From G963677325 sp963810555 (GTDB taxonomy: Bacteria; Bacteroidota; Bacteroidia; Bacteroidales; Prolixibacteraceae): 64,000 nt of DNA. Both the position numbers and the translations under genes were made by a program. The stretch spans positions 1-64,000 of the forward strand of contig CAWENX010000021.1 of assembly GCA_963810555.1 (NCBI GenBank), given 5' to 3'. Positions 36,724 to 46,569 of this stretch are shown here, piece after piece; the stretch's first letter is position 1; every line of letters begins with the position of its first letter. The notes beneath the pieces were generated by a model. The model saw only the letters and a program-made list of their open reading frames with translations, was not told where the DNA came from and ran no database searches.

Positions 36724-39700
36724 ATGAAACCGGTTATTCTAATCATCATATTTCTGATCATCAGTAGCTTGCGTGGATTCAGCCAAAATGATCCCTGTCA
36801 TAAAACGACGGAGGGAAAGGATTTCTGGTTCGGATTTATGGAGAACCGTTCCTGGCAGCACCCTGAAAAGAATTCTTTATCCGTCACTGTCACATCAAGG
36901 TTTGAATCCACTTTCACAATTTCAACCGGACAATCTGAAAATATTATTGGTACTTATTCCATAAGTGCATATAATTCCCGGCAGGTATTTCTCGACTGGA
37001 ACGCTCTTCAAGCCTTTGGTACACAGAACATCGAGGATAAGGGGATTCACATTACTTCAACTCAACCTGTAAATGTTTATGCTTACAATTACGCTGTCAA
37101 TTCGTCTGATGTGGCTGTCATCTATCCAAAAGAATCATTGGGAACAGAATATTATACGATGTGTTATGAACCACACGTTCATGAGAACGGGAGAAATAGT
37201 GAATTTTTGGTTGTTGCAGTGGAAAATAATACAACAATTCATATTACACCCACGAAGATTATAGATGGACCTTCCAAACTACCCCCGGGAGTTCCCTATG
37301 ATATTAAACTAAATAAAGGCCAGGTTTATCAGGCTCAGTCTGAAAATGTTGAGGGTGCTCCCGGTGAGGGTGACCTAACGGGAACACACCTTTGGAGTGA
37401 AAAGCCTTTTGCCCTGTTTTCGGGTGTACTTGCCACAACAGTTCCGGCCGATCTCTCCGTTCAGGCCTGGGATCAGCTTTACGAGCAAATGCCGCCGGTT
37501 CAGTCATGGGGAAGGGAATTCTATACCTCTCCGCTCAAAGGCAGGGGACAAGACCGTTACCGGATATTAGCCGCAGAGGATGGCACTATCGTAAACGTTG
37601 AAAATATCGGAGATATATACTTGAGTAAAGGTCAATTCAATGAATTTGTGCTTAATTATAACCAGCCCTCAAGAATACAATCCAATAAAAAAATTCTCGT
37701 TGCACAGTACAGTCAGTCCAGGTCTGTTGATCCTGATTATAATAAAGGCGATGGTGATCCGTTTATGATTATTCTCAGTCCGGTTGAGCAAACTGTTAAC
37801 GATGTCACTTTTGTGGCTTACCAGTCTGATAATATTAAGAAGACCTATGTCAATGTTATTTCGCGTACGGATCAGATCAGCACTCTTCTGATGGATGAAA
37901 GTCCCGCTTTTCGCACCTCTTTTATTCCTTATAAAAACGGATTATATTCTTATGCGCAGATTGAAGTTCCGAAAGGGATTACTCACCGAATCAGAAATAC
38001 TGAATCCACAAAAGGTTTTCTTGCAACCGTTTATGGTTTTGGAGGGGTCGAATCGTTCGGTTATGGCGTAGGCTTTAATCTTGATATCCGTGCTGACCTT
38101 GGTGCTGATACGATCATAAACGGCCGTAAGACACGAATACTGTGTTTTGGAACAGACTCGATCACATTAAGAACGGGGTACGGGTTTGATTCCTACCTTT
38201 GGAGTACGAATGCTGCTACAGATACAATCCGGGCAGCTGAGGCCAAAACTTATTGGGTAACCGCTTCTCTCGGGGAATGCACTGTTTCGGATACGGTAGA
38301 GCTTTTAATCAATAAACCCATTGTAAAACTGGGAAATGACACCTTGATTTGTAATCCCGATACAATACCGCTTGATGCCGGTTTCGGGTGGAAAAATATT
38401 CTGTGGTCGCCGGGTAATGAAACTACACAGGTAATATATCCCAAAAAATCCGGAACCTATAGTGTTCAGGCAACCAACAGGACCGGATGCACGGCTTCCG
38501 GAAGCATTAAATTAACATTTGACGACAGGCCCAAACTCAATCTTTCGTTTCTTGACACCCTTTATTGCGGCACCAAATCCGCCATGCTTGGCATTTCTGC
38601 CGATAAAGGAGGGTATACCCTTGAACGCCTGACAGATGGATATACGGTAAATACAACAAATGCTGTTGTTCCAGTTTACGGTACATGGCCTTTTAAATTT
38701 ACGGCAACCGATTCAAACGGCTGTGCAAGCGATAGCTCTTTCAGTCTGGGCTTCCATAAGATTCCTGCAGTCAGTTTCTCAATCGATTCCACTTCATGTT
38801 ACCATTATAATCTTGCCGTAAATTACATTGGCGATGCTGCGATCAATGCATCAAGGTTTACATGGATATTTGGCGGTGATACGATAGCAGATGGTATTGG
38901 CGTTGATTCTGATACTATTCCCCTTGGAGTGAATCAGAACAAACGCGACCTATCTCTGAAAGTAACCGAACAGGGATGTTCCAATTCCGATACCATCAGA
39001 GATATTAAAGTAATTCCGGATTTAACTGTTCAGGTAATCGACAGTATGGGCTGTCAGCCTTTTAACGCTGAATTCATTGCTGTAAATTCGGAAACTGTTA
39101 CCTATGATTGGGATTTTGGCGACGGAAATTCAGAAAGATTGGATAATCACCCGTTTCACACATACAATGACGCTGGTTATTACAACGTAAATTTAAAGGT
39201 GACGACTCAACAGGGTTGCAGTAATGAGTATGCAGAAGACAGTCTGGTTCATGTTGCCCCGATACCTACAGCAGGATTCACTCTTAATCCCGATGAATGT
39301 CTTAATCCCGGGAATCATGTAATATCTTATATGGGTTCGGGTGATCAGATGGATACTTACAACTGGGATTTATCGGCCTTCGATTCTGTTGAGGTTGTTC
39401 AGAATCCCGGTTTCACGCAGGGTCCCTTTGTATTTAATCTGAAAAACAAACCAGAGGCTCTTATAAACCTGAGTGTCGTTTCACAATTTGGGTGCATGAG
39501 TGATACTGCGGAAATAACAGTTAAACGTATTCCCGACTTCTCGATGAAAGTTTACAATAATAAGGGGTGTATTCCACTGGAAACAAGCTTTGAGGGAGTG
39601 ATCAACGATCCGGTTGACCAGTTGTTTTTTACATGGGATTTTGGCGACGGAACAACGGATTATGGAGGCTATACAACTCATTTTTACAGGATTTCCGATC

Positions 39701-40317
39701 AGAAATATGATATTTCAATTATTGCCAGATCAGGGCTTACGGGATGTTCGGATACTATGAAGATCGACACCCTTGTTTTTGCTTACCCGAAACCTGAAGC
39801 CGGGTTTTCATTGGACCATTCGATTGTTTATAATGATAAACCGGATATTCAGTTTCTGAATCAAAGCGCCGGGGCGACAGATTACCTGTGGAATTTTGGC
39901 GACGGGACCACTTCAACAGAAGAAAATCCGTTGCACAGATACCAGTCAATGGGCTATCAAAATGCACTTTTACAGGCATACAATGATTACAACTGTATGG
40001 ACAGTATTTCGCATCAGGTGCTGGTGGCTTTTGCTAAAATCTTTCCTCCGAATGCGTTTTCACCCAATGCACCCAATCCCGTCGATCGTGAATTCAGACT
40101 GGGTCAGGAAGCTATTAAGGAGGAGGGATATCATCTTGTTATTTTCAGCAGGTGGAATGATATTGTTTTTGAAGCAAAAAGTGAGATAAAAGGGTGGAAC
40201 GGAAGGATGAAAAACGGGAATTATGCACCGGCAGGGAATTATGTTTGGGTACTTGACTTTACCGACTTTTTAGGCAGAAGTCACAGACAGACAGGCAGAG
40301 TAACGCTGATTTATTAA
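36724..40317 (+). CDS. Giant secreted adhesin-like protein: IgGFc-binding domain, PKD repeats, T9SS type B signal (paralogue 1)
   Basis: 1197 residues. A signal peptide (1-20, ending RGFSQ) is followed by an IgGFc-binding-protein N-terminal-like domain (about 25-440: GKDFWFGFMEN; PVNVYAYNYAVNSSDVAVIY; HIRNTESTKGFLATVYGFGG-like closing part). A middle of Ig-like repeats follows, with gate phrases such as GNDTLICNPDTIPLDAGFGW, then three PKD modules marked by WDFGDG or WNFGDG (about 800, 980 and 1060). The C-terminus FPPNAFSPNAPNPVDREFRL to NYVWVLDFTDFLGR is the gliding-motility-associated type B sorting domain, so it is exported by the T9SS and remains at or leaves the cell surface. It was probably duplicated with the next gene. 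Ligand unknown. Confidence 0.88.
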   Translation: MKPVILIIIFLIISSLRGFSQNDPCHKTTEGKDFWFGFMENRSWQHPEKNSLSVTVTSRFESTFTISTGQSENIIGTYSISAYNSRQVFLDWNALQAFGTQNIEDKGIHITSTQPVNVYAYNYAVNSSDVAVIYPKESLGTEYYTMCYEPHVHENGRNSEFLVVAVENNTTIHITPTKIIDGPSKLPPGVPYDIKLNKGQVYQAQSENVEGAPGEGDLTGTHLWSEKPFALFSGVLATTVPADLSVQAWDQLYEQMPPVQSWGREFYTSPLKGRGQDRYRILAAEDGTIVNVENIGDIYLSKGQFNEFVLNYNQPSRIQSNKKILVAQYSQSRSVDPDYNKGDGDPFMIILSPVEQTVNDVTFVAYQSDNIKKTYVNVISRTDQISTLLMDESPAFRTSFIPYKNGLYSYAQIEVPKGITHRIRNTESTKGFLATVYGFGGVESFGYGVGFNLDIRADLGADTIINGRKTRILCFGTDSITLRTGYGFDSYLWSTNAATDTIRAAEAKTYWVTASLGECTVSDTVELLINKPIVKLGNDTLICNPDTIPLDAGFGWKNILWSPGNETTQVIYPKKSGTYSVQATNRTGCTASGSIKLTFDDRPKLNLSFLDTLYCGTKSAMLGISADKGGYTLERLTDGYTVNTTNAVVPVYGTWPFKFTATDSNGCASDSSFSLGFHKIPAVSFSIDSTSCYHYNLAVNYIGDAAINASRFTWIFGGDTIADGIGVDSDTIPLGVNQNKRDLSLKVTEQGCSNSDTIRDIKVIPDLTVQVIDSMGCQPFNAEFIAVNSETVTYDWDFGDGNSERLDNHPFHTYNDAGYYNVNLKVTTQQGCSNEYAEDSLVHVAPIPTAGFTLNPDECLNPGNHVISYMGSGDQMDTYNWDLSAFDSVEVVQNPGFTQGPFVFNLKNKPEALINLSVVSQFGCMSDTAEITVKRIPDFSMKVYNNKGCIPLETSFEGVINDPVDQLFFTWDFGDGTTDYGGYTTHFYRISDQKYDISIIARSGLTGCSDTMKIDTLVFAYPKPEAGFSLDHSIVYNDKPDIQFLNQSAGATDYLWNFGDGTTSTEENPLHRYQSMGYQNALLQAYNDYNCMDSISHQVLVAFAKIFPPNAFSPNAPNPVDREFRLGQEAIKEEGYHLVIFSRWNDIVFEAKSEIKGWNGRMKNGNYAPAGNYVWVLDFTDFLGRSHRQTGRVTLIY

Positions 40318-40537
40318 ATATAATGAAAGAAGCAAAGAGCAAAGAACAGAGAACGGTAAACGGAAAACGGAATGCTTCAATTCCTTCTCCCCTGTCCGTT
40401 CATCACCATTGTCAATTGTCAATTGTTAATTCTCCCGTCTCCTTTCTCCCTATGTCCTGTTGCCTTTATATTTATTTTTGTTTTTTTAATAAATTTCAAA
40501 TATATATTCCTATATTCATATCCTGATTTAACCTTGG

Positions 40538-43500
40538 ATGAAGACCGCTTTTGCCATAATATTTTGTAGCTTGTTTGGAATGATTTCAGTTTTCGGACAG
40601 ACCGATGTTTGTCACAGGTCATCGGTTGGAAATGACTTTTGGTTCGGATTTATGGAAAACTCGGTAGATGATTCCAGTGCGATGCGCGGTTTTTTCCCAT
40701 GTATTCCAGACCACTTCGGGCCCCTTCATTATGGTGAAATTACAGTAACTTCGGAAAGCGGCGCTGACTTTAATATTTTTATCGGTCATTCCGAAAAGCC
40801 TTACCAGACAACTTTTCATGTCGGCCCCCATTCTTCGCAAACGGTACGATTTAACCTGGATTTAATTACTGAAGCCATTCATCTTACCTCTACAGGTCCT
40901 GTAAGTGTATACGCTCTTAATTTTACGGAATATACTTCAGACATCGCGTTGATTTACCCGACTCCCTCATTGGGCACAGATTATTTTGCAATGTGTTATT
41001 CCACACCTTACGAAATAAGGCGGTTCGAAGTGCCTGTTTACTGGGATGGCTATAAACAGGATGGATATGTTCATGATCCGAACAGTGAGTTTTTGATTGT
41101 AGCGACGACAGATAACACCTCTGTGATGATAACGCCCACAAAATCCACAACAAGGGGTCAGCCTGCCGGAGAAACCTTTACAATTACTCTCAACAAGGGT
41201 GAACAATACCAGGTTGCCAGTGTGGGATATTACGGCGATTTAACGGGAAGCCATATCCTGAGCAATCACCCGGTGGCTCTATTTTCCGGAAATAACTGGA
41301 CACGGGTTGCACAGGTCCATGCCAGGTCTCCGGGTCATTTTTTTGAACAGGTACCCCCTGTCCAGGCCTGGGGAAAAAAATTTATAGCGGTTCCTTACAT
41401 GATGAGGTGGCGTGACACTTGGCGGATACTTGCTTCCAAGGATCAAACAATAATCCGTATAGGCGGCAATCCGGTAGATACTTTAAAAAGGGGAGATTTT
41501 TATCCTTTTGCACTTAATGAAGCAGCATTGATAGAAAGCAACAATCCCATTTTATTGGCCCAATACCGCGGTGCAGATTCGGAATTCTGGGGAATATCAG
41601 ATGACCAGCCTTCTATGGTTATAGTTAATCCCATAAATATGGTCAGTGAAAAGGTTACTTTTACTGCCTGCGAGTTTACTCCGTGGACTACTTCACTCAC
41701 TGCTCCTTGTGATACAAGTGAAGGATGGATGATGTGGGAGCATGGTGACAGGGTCGGAGTGGTAACCTATTTCAATCAAAAAACCGATACATCAACCTGC
41801 CTTTATTTTGTTAATGTTGCGGTGTCCAATGATGCTGTCGGTAAAATAAATCTTGATAATCATCCCATCTCTTTCCTGCCGATCGGGACTACAGGTTATT
41901 CTTTTGCCCAGTTAAATATCTCAAGAGGAACACATTTAATTGAATCAACCCAGCAGGGGAAAGGATTCGTGGCTTATGCCTACACTTTCTGGGGGAATGA
42001 TACCCGAAGTTACAATATATGTTTTAACCAGGATTTTACTCTCGATCTTGCTGTCACTAACAATTTGGTCCGGGGTCAGCCTAATATGTGGTGTTATGGC
42101 GATTCGCTCAGGGCCGGAGATGTTTTTGATACATACAAATGGAATACAAATGACACGGCTTCCTTTACCGTTCCGCAAAACAACGGAACCTACGGTGTAG
42201 AAGTCTCGACAAGGGATGGTTGTGTTTTGAAGGATAACATTCAGCTGCAAATCGACAGACCTGTTGTAAACCTTGATCCGCAGCGTTATCTGTGCGGAGA
42301 GGACAGTGTTATCCTGGATGCGGGTTCTGATTTTGATTCTTTTCAATGGTCAACAACCGAACAAACTCAGAAAATCACTGTCTGGCAACCAGGGAATTAT
42401 GATGTTATGGCCACTGATTCCCTGGGATGCAATGCCAAAGCTGATGTAAAAGTGATACAGGTCGAAAAGCCCAGGTTCGATTTTTCGGCTTTTAACGGTT
42501 CAATATGCGGAAGGGATGGTATACTGGATATAAAAGCCGACAGCAGCAATTTTTCGGTTGAAAGGTTAAGTGATAATATGACTTTCACTTCCCTGACTGT
42601 AGATGCTCCCGATTACAACACCTATCCTTTCCGGATCAGGGCGACGGATAACCATGCCTGTTTCTCGGATACAACGATTCAGGCCTCTTTTCATAAAATA
42701 CCGGATGTTGATTTTTCAATAGATTCAACCACGTGTTTCGGGTATAATCTGAATGTAAGTTATATAGGGGATGCGAATAAGGATTTATCGCGCTTCGCAT
42801 GGATATTCAGAGGAGATACTGTCATCAACGCCGTTGGCGCAGATTCTGTTTCTGTTCCTCTGGGTACTAAGAAAGTCAGGCAGGATCTGAAATTAACCGT
42901 TACCCGGGATGGGTGTTCCAATTCAAAGACTATTTCAAATATAAAAGTTGTACCCATGCTGAGCATGGGTACGGATAATAACAGCGGATGCAAACCTTTT
43001 ACAACACAGTTTAATGCCTTTAACAGTGAACCGGTAAGCTATACCTGGGATTTTGGCGACGGAGGCTCTCTCTCGGGAACCCCTGCTCCCTCGCACACCT
43101 TTAAAGATAACGGTTATTATACCATAAAGCTTAAAGTTGTTTCCAATCAGGGCTGTGTCAATGAGGTGAAACAGGACAGTATGATTTATATTCCTCCCAA
43201 TCCGCTTGCTCAATTTACCATGAATGATGAAACTTTGCCCAACTTTCAGCATCAGGTCAGTTTTTTCAACCAGAGCACGGGAGCGGTAACTTATCTTTGG
43301 GATTTTGGCGATGAAATCTCGACACAGGAATTTAATCCAACCCATTTGTATTCGAAATACGGTTACAGAACAATAATACTGCACGCAATTAATGAATATT
43401 CGTGCGAGGATTCCACTTCTCAAAACATTGTGGTTGAATTCAAAAAACTGTTCCCCCCCAATGCCTTTTCTCCGGTGGCTCCTGAAACAATCAACCGTGA

Positions 43501-43726
43501 ATTTAAGCTGACCACCGAGGGTATAACTTCCGAAGGCTATCACCTTATGATCCTGAGCCGATGGAATGATATTGTATTTGAATCAAAAAATGAAATAAAG
43601 GGCTGGGACGGACGGATGCTTAACGGGAATCTGGCCCCCGGCGGCAATTATGTCTGGGTCCTTGATTTTTCTGATATCCTTGGAAAACGGCATCACCAAA
43701 CCGGAACAGTCACGCTGGTTTATTAG
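40538..43726 (+). CDS. Giant secreted adhesin-like protein: IgGFc-binding domain, PKD repeats, T9SS type B signal (paralogue 2)
   Basis: 1062 residues with the same layout as the preceding gene: signal peptide ending ISVFGQ, N-domain GNDFWFGFMENSV through VSVYALNFTEYTSDIALIYP, Ig-like middle, two PKD modules (YTWDFGDGGS; YLWDFGDEIS) and type B C-terminal signal FPPNAFSPVAPETINREFKL to NYVWVLDFSDILGK. It lacks one PKD-region block of ~130 residues present in paralogue 1, while the N-domain has insertions (EIRRFEVPVYWDGYKQDGY). Both the N-terminal and C-terminal domains align closely, so this is a tandem duplication with divergence in the middle. The 220-bp spacer has no strong terminator. Confidence 0.88.
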   Translation: MKTAFAIIFCSLFGMISVFGQTDVCHRSSVGNDFWFGFMENSVDDSSAMRGFFPCIPDHFGPLHYGEITVTSESGADFNIFIGHSEKPYQTTFHVGPHSSQTVRFNLDLITEAIHLTSTGPVSVYALNFTEYTSDIALIYPTPSLGTDYFAMCYSTPYEIRRFEVPVYWDGYKQDGYVHDPNSEFLIVATTDNTSVMITPTKSTTRGQPAGETFTITLNKGEQYQVASVGYYGDLTGSHILSNHPVALFSGNNWTRVAQVHARSPGHFFEQVPPVQAWGKKFIAVPYMMRWRDTWRILASKDQTIIRIGGNPVDTLKRGDFYPFALNEAALIESNNPILLAQYRGADSEFWGISDDQPSMVIVNPINMVSEKVTFTACEFTPWTTSLTAPCDTSEGWMMWEHGDRVGVVTYFNQKTDTSTCLYFVNVAVSNDAVGKINLDNHPISFLPIGTTGYSFAQLNISRGTHLIESTQQGKGFVAYAYTFWGNDTRSYNICFNQDFTLDLAVTNNLVRGQPNMWCYGDSLRAGDVFDTYKWNTNDTASFTVPQNNGTYGVEVSTRDGCVLKDNIQLQIDRPVVNLDPQRYLCGEDSVILDAGSDFDSFQWSTTEQTQKITVWQPGNYDVMATDSLGCNAKADVKVIQVEKPRFDFSAFNGSICGRDGILDIKADSSNFSVERLSDNMTFTSLTVDAPDYNTYPFRIRATDNHACFSDTTIQASFHKIPDVDFSIDSTTCFGYNLNVSYIGDANKDLSRFAWIFRGDTVINAVGADSVSVPLGTKKVRQDLKLTVTRDGCSNSKTISNIKVVPMLSMGTDNNSGCKPFTTQFNAFNSEPVSYTWDFGDGGSLSGTPAPSHTFKDNGYYTIKLKVVSNQGCVNEVKQDSMIYIPPNPLAQFTMNDETLPNFQHQVSFFNQSTGAVTYLWDFGDEISTQEFNPTHLYSKYGYRTIILHAINEYSCEDSTSQNIVVEFKKLFPPNAFSPVAPETINREFKLTTEGITSEGYHLMILSRWNDIVFESKNEIKGWDGRMLNGNLAPGGNYVWVLDFSDILGKRHHQTGTVTLVY

Positions 43727-43748
43727 ATAAAATGATTCTGTACCGAAA

Positions 43749-44396
43749 ATGGAAAGAGAAACAACAAGGGTGGAAGCCTTCAGCGACGGTGTCTTTGCCA
43801 TAGCACTGACTCTGCTGATTTTTACGATTAAAATCCCCGAGTTTGAAGATCTTGCCTCTAAGGAAAAACTCTACCGCGAACTGGTGAATCTGTGGCCGTC
43901 CTACCTGGCTTTTATTATGAGCTTTGCCGCCGTACTGATCATGTGGATCAATCATCACGGCTTTTTCAAATACCTCAGGAAGATCAACAACTCCTTCCTG
44001 TATGCCAACGGATTTCTTTTGCTCACCGTGACCTTCATCAATTTTCCCACCTCCGTGCTGGCCAAATATTTCAACACCCCGGCTGTAAACAGCGCCGCGG
44101 CCCTTTACTGCGGCGCCATTCTTGTCATCAGCATCGCCTTTAACCTGCTCTGGTTTTCTTCAGCCTATAAGAGAAGGCTTGTGAAGGACGAAGTATCGGA
44201 CGAACTGATTATTAAAATACGCAACGCCTACTGGCTGGGGTTCTTCGTTTATCTGGCCGCCTTTGCCCTTTCGTTCTGGCTTCCTTACGCCGGACTGTTT
44301 GTCTCGGTTACTTTCTGGTCGTTCTGGCTTTTGCTGGATTACGACATTGAAAAGGAAAGAAAAAAACCATCCTTCAGGCGCGGACGGATTATATAG
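43749..44396 (+). CDS. TMEM175-family potassium channel-like protein
   Basis: 215 residues with six hydrophobic segments. TRVEAFSDGVFAIALTLLIF near the N-terminus is the TM1 signature (FSDGVFAIAiTLL) of bacterial TMEM175 proteins (DUF1211), whose tetramers form weakly selective K+ channels. YLAFIMSFAAVLIMWINHHG and FLYANGFLLLTVTFINFPTS match the following helices. The GC content rises relative to the neighbours, suggesting separate ancestry. It starts 22 bp after the giant-protein gene and may be read through from it, though no functional link is apparent. Confidence 0.88.
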   Translation: MERETTRVEAFSDGVFAIALTLLIFTIKIPEFEDLASKEKLYRELVNLWPSYLAFIMSFAAVLIMWINHHGFFKYLRKINNSFLYANGFLLLTVTFINFPTSVLAKYFNTPAVNSAAALYCGAILVISIAFNLLWFSSAYKRRLVKDEVSDELIIKIRNAYWLGFFVYLAAFALSFWLPYAGLFVSVTFWSFWLLLDYDIEKERKKPSFRRGRII

Positions 44397-44460
44397 CGAA
44401 ACTTCAATTGATCCATCCTTCCCGCTCATATCTGATCTCTAATCACCCATATCTTTTTTA

Positions 44461-44580
44461 CATATTCATTGATTTTCATAACTTTTTTTCTTAGATTTGA
44501 GAGGCAATAACTTACATCATGAAAAAGAATGAAAACCTCAATTTAAAGAGGCACAGATCACAGATCTGCGCGAATGGGGG
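44461..44580 (+). repeat. MKKNENLNLK leader cassette, copy 1
   Basis: One of four same-strand copies. Candidate -33 TTG (44469), 20-bp spacer, -7 box TAGATTTG (44492-44499), a ~20-nt leader (GAGGCAATAACTTACATC), ATG at 44519 and MKKNENLNLK, then the palindrome GCACAGATC/GATCTGCGC and a G run. The frame runs to a stop at 44635 (38 codons) and includes a hydrophobic FLIRLFIIK segment, like a truncated signal peptide. Closest to copy 2, sharing ~25 bp more upstream sequence with it. Confidence 0.85.
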
Positions 44581-44619
44581 AAATGGATTTCTGATAAGGT
44601 TGTTTATTATTAAAAATTA

Positions 44620-44640
44620 CCGCACGATGCAATAGTGCGG
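44620..44640. repeat. REP-like hairpin CCGCAC/GTGCGG
   Basis: CCGCAC-gatgcaata-GTGCGG followed by CAGCGGG. This is the right half of the element at 53866 and 54538; it interrupts the reading frame that starts in leader copy 1. Confidence 0.7.
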
Positions 44641-44646
44641 CAGCGG

Positions 44647-44745
44647 GTGGGAGCAGCGTATAGCGGTACTGTTTACGGCGACATTATTTCATTCACCACA
44701 TCAGTAAACATTTCGGGAAATACCGCATTTGGCCGCGTTGAATAA
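44647..44745 (+). pseudogene. C-terminal remnant of a cell-surface repeat protein
   Basis: Reading the frame ending at 44745 gives VGAAYSGTVYGDIISFTTSV and a short tail. AYSGTVYGDIISFTT matches the end of the FN3-like repeat typical of Bacteroidetes surface proteins (pattern GtaYGn.vsFtT). There is no start codon. Together with leader copy 1 and the REP hairpin it looks like a gene whose body has been deleted, leaving only the two ends. Confidence 0.55.
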
Positions 44746-44957
44746 ATTTTCAATTGACTATTCTTAATTCTTTTCTCATATCATTTTAAAACAATATTCT
44801 TTATCTCTTGCGATTGATCAGGCAGTTTCGTAAGTTTGTGTGAGTCAAAGTATAAAATAAAGAAAAAATTGAAAATCCAAGGTCAAGAAGTGCAGATCAC
44901 AAACCCTTACCAGCAGAGTAATTCTAAAAATGAATCAACTTATAAATAATACATAGT

Positions 44958-45419
44958 ATGAAAACTTTATTTTTTGCAATCGCATTGATGTTAAGCATCA
45001 ATATTTATGCTCAAAGAGAACCGGAAAAGATTAATAAGTTTATACGGGTATATGATTTGGCAGGGATAAAAATTAATAAAGGAAAGTTACTTGCAGTTAC
45101 AGATACTTCACTTCAGCTAAAAGGGGGAAAAGGACTTGTGACCATTTATGTGCGAAGCATTGGCACAATTAAAACCAAACGATCGTTTGGACACAATATA
45201 TTGATTGTATCTGCTATTGTTGGACCTTTACTTTATTTTTTTGGGATTAATTCAATGGATGCAAGTGTAGGGGAAGCAATTGGACCGGCAATATTTGGTG
45301 GTCTGTCTGCCGGTGTTACAATCGGGGGCCTAATCAGTCTTTCTCAACAACCAAAAACTTATTATATTTATGGAAATGTTTTGAATTGGAATGCATACAA
45401 AGAAAAGATAGCCCGATAA
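44958..45419 (+). CDS. Hypothetical membrane protein with signal peptide
   Basis: 153 residues: signal peptide MKTLFFAIALMLSINIYAQ, a polar segment (20-75) whose KGKLLAVTDTSLQLKGGKGL looks like a small beta domain, then two hydrophobic segments (ILIVSAIVGPLLYFFGI; AIFGGLSAGVTIGGLISL) and a short polar tail ending in TYYIYGN. Similar small proteins of unknown function are common in Bacteroidetes. It starts 378 bp after leader copy 1 and is followed by a hairpin at 45453-45486. I do not recognise a family. Confidence 0.65.
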   Translation: MKTLFFAIALMLSINIYAQREPEKINKFIRVYDLAGIKINKGKLLAVTDTSLQLKGGKGLVTIYVRSIGTIKTKRSFGHNILIVSAIVGPLLYFFGINSMDASVGEAIGPAIFGGLSAGVTIGGLISLSQQPKTYYIYGNVLNWNAYKEKIAR

Positions 45420-45452
45420 AAGATCGATACAATCATCGGCGAGTAAAAACAA

Positions 45453-45486
45453 GAATGGGAACAACCCGTTAAAGCTGCTCCCATTC
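45453..45486 (+). terminator. GAATGGGA hairpin after 44958 gene
   Basis: GAATGGGA and TCCCATTC form the outer stem, with an internal bulge and ACCCGTTAAAG loop, 34 bp after the stop. It is not followed by a T run, so termination strength is uncertain. Confidence 0.45.
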
Positions 45487-45489
45487 GTC

Positions 45490-46443
45490 TTTGGCAAATT
45501 ACTTTGTCTTCGACCTCAGGTTACGTTTATTATGGCTGGCTGATTCTGCATCTTCGGATTGCTTGCGCAACCCGTTTTTGCATTATTCAGCCTCTCGCTG
45601 TCCGGCATCGCTTGTTACAGTTTTGCCTTCGGCTATCCCTTGGGTATTCCTTGCGGTTTACCTTCCCGGATGGAGTGTTTTCAGGACATCAGGGTTAAAG
45701 CATTTCTCGCGATTTGCCCCGACCCGGTGTGGAACCTTCAGCTTTACAGTTGATTGGATTCCCTGAGAGATTCCGGAAACCTGCGTCTCTTTCGTCTCCC
45801 GCCTTACAACTCAACCCTTAAAAGAACCTGCGTTTTTCTCAAGTTGACTGAACTAATCAGAACAAGTCTTTTTGTTCAACCTCCAATCTCTTCGGATGTG
45901 CAGACCCGAAAGTCTGAATGATCAGGTTGTTTGTTCAGTTAAGTACATTTCCCCTTCTCCGCATCTTCAGAGAGACCTTTTATTGCTCACCTGATGAAAC
46001 AAATGTAATCGAAGGAACACCTTTCGCCAAATATTAATGCATCTTCTTACGAACACTGTATCAACAAAGGATATGAAGAATTGTTGATAACGCAAAGAAC
46101 AGCTGTTGAATGATATGCTTATTGAAAACAGGGAATTTTAATCAAATTTGTTCATAAGTCTCAGGTGTCAAAATTAAATAATTCGATCCGGGGACATCCT
46201 TCCCTGATTTTTCGATCGCTTTTAAGGCGCATGAATAATCCCATAATTCCCGGGTTGCCCGATACAGACACATGGCCATGCGTTTCTGAATTCGAAATAT
46301 TAAATGCAATCCCTGATAAACGGATTTTGACCGGCAGACCGATGAACGGGTATGGTGATCTCCGGTTCACAAACCATTCTCTGTTAACTCTCCCCCGGGT
46401 AACCTCTTTATATTCCCGCATCATAATTGTCAATTCTCCCGAT
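45490..46443. other. Gene-free stretch with possible structured RNA
   Basis: No convincing gene: frames at 45491-45766 and 46165-46530 overlap others on both strands and match nothing I know. The stretch is GC-richer than the surrounding spacers and contains several C-TTCG-G tetraloop-like hairpins on the + strand (45556, 45628, 45889). At 45847-45939 an ACTGAAC/GTTCAGT stem encloses two hairpins (AACAA/TTGTT and CAGAC-CCGAAA-GTCTG). It may encode a non-coding RNA or be the remnant of an intron-like element. Confidence 0.35.
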
Positions 46444-46465
46444 CCCGCGCGATTGTATCGCGTGG
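46444..46465. repeat. Half REP element (CCCGCGCGATTGTATCGCGT)
   Basis: The left half of the element at 53866 and 54538, here without its right half; instead followed by unrelated palindromes (CCCGCATGTGCGGG and GATCCTTCGGGATC) at ~46480-46515. Confidence 0.6.
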
Positions 46466-46569
46466 TTTTCACATCAGCATCCCGCATGTGCGGGGGGCCC
46501 GATCCTTCGGGATCAGCACATCATTCTTAATTGTCAATTGTTCCCGGTGCTCCGGGATTAATTTTTCCC

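Noticed and set aside
45491..45766. 91-codon + strand frame (with overlapping frames on the same strand) as a gene
   Set aside because: Three frames of similar length overlap, composition is Phe/Cys/Ser rich as expected from non-coding GC-biased DNA, and no family pattern or ribosome-binding site is visible.
46161..46530. Opposite-strand frames of 108 and 121 codons, considered as group II intron or transposase remnants
   Set aside because: Neither translation shows reverse transcriptase, maturase or transposase motifs; domain V of a group II intron was looked for and not seen.
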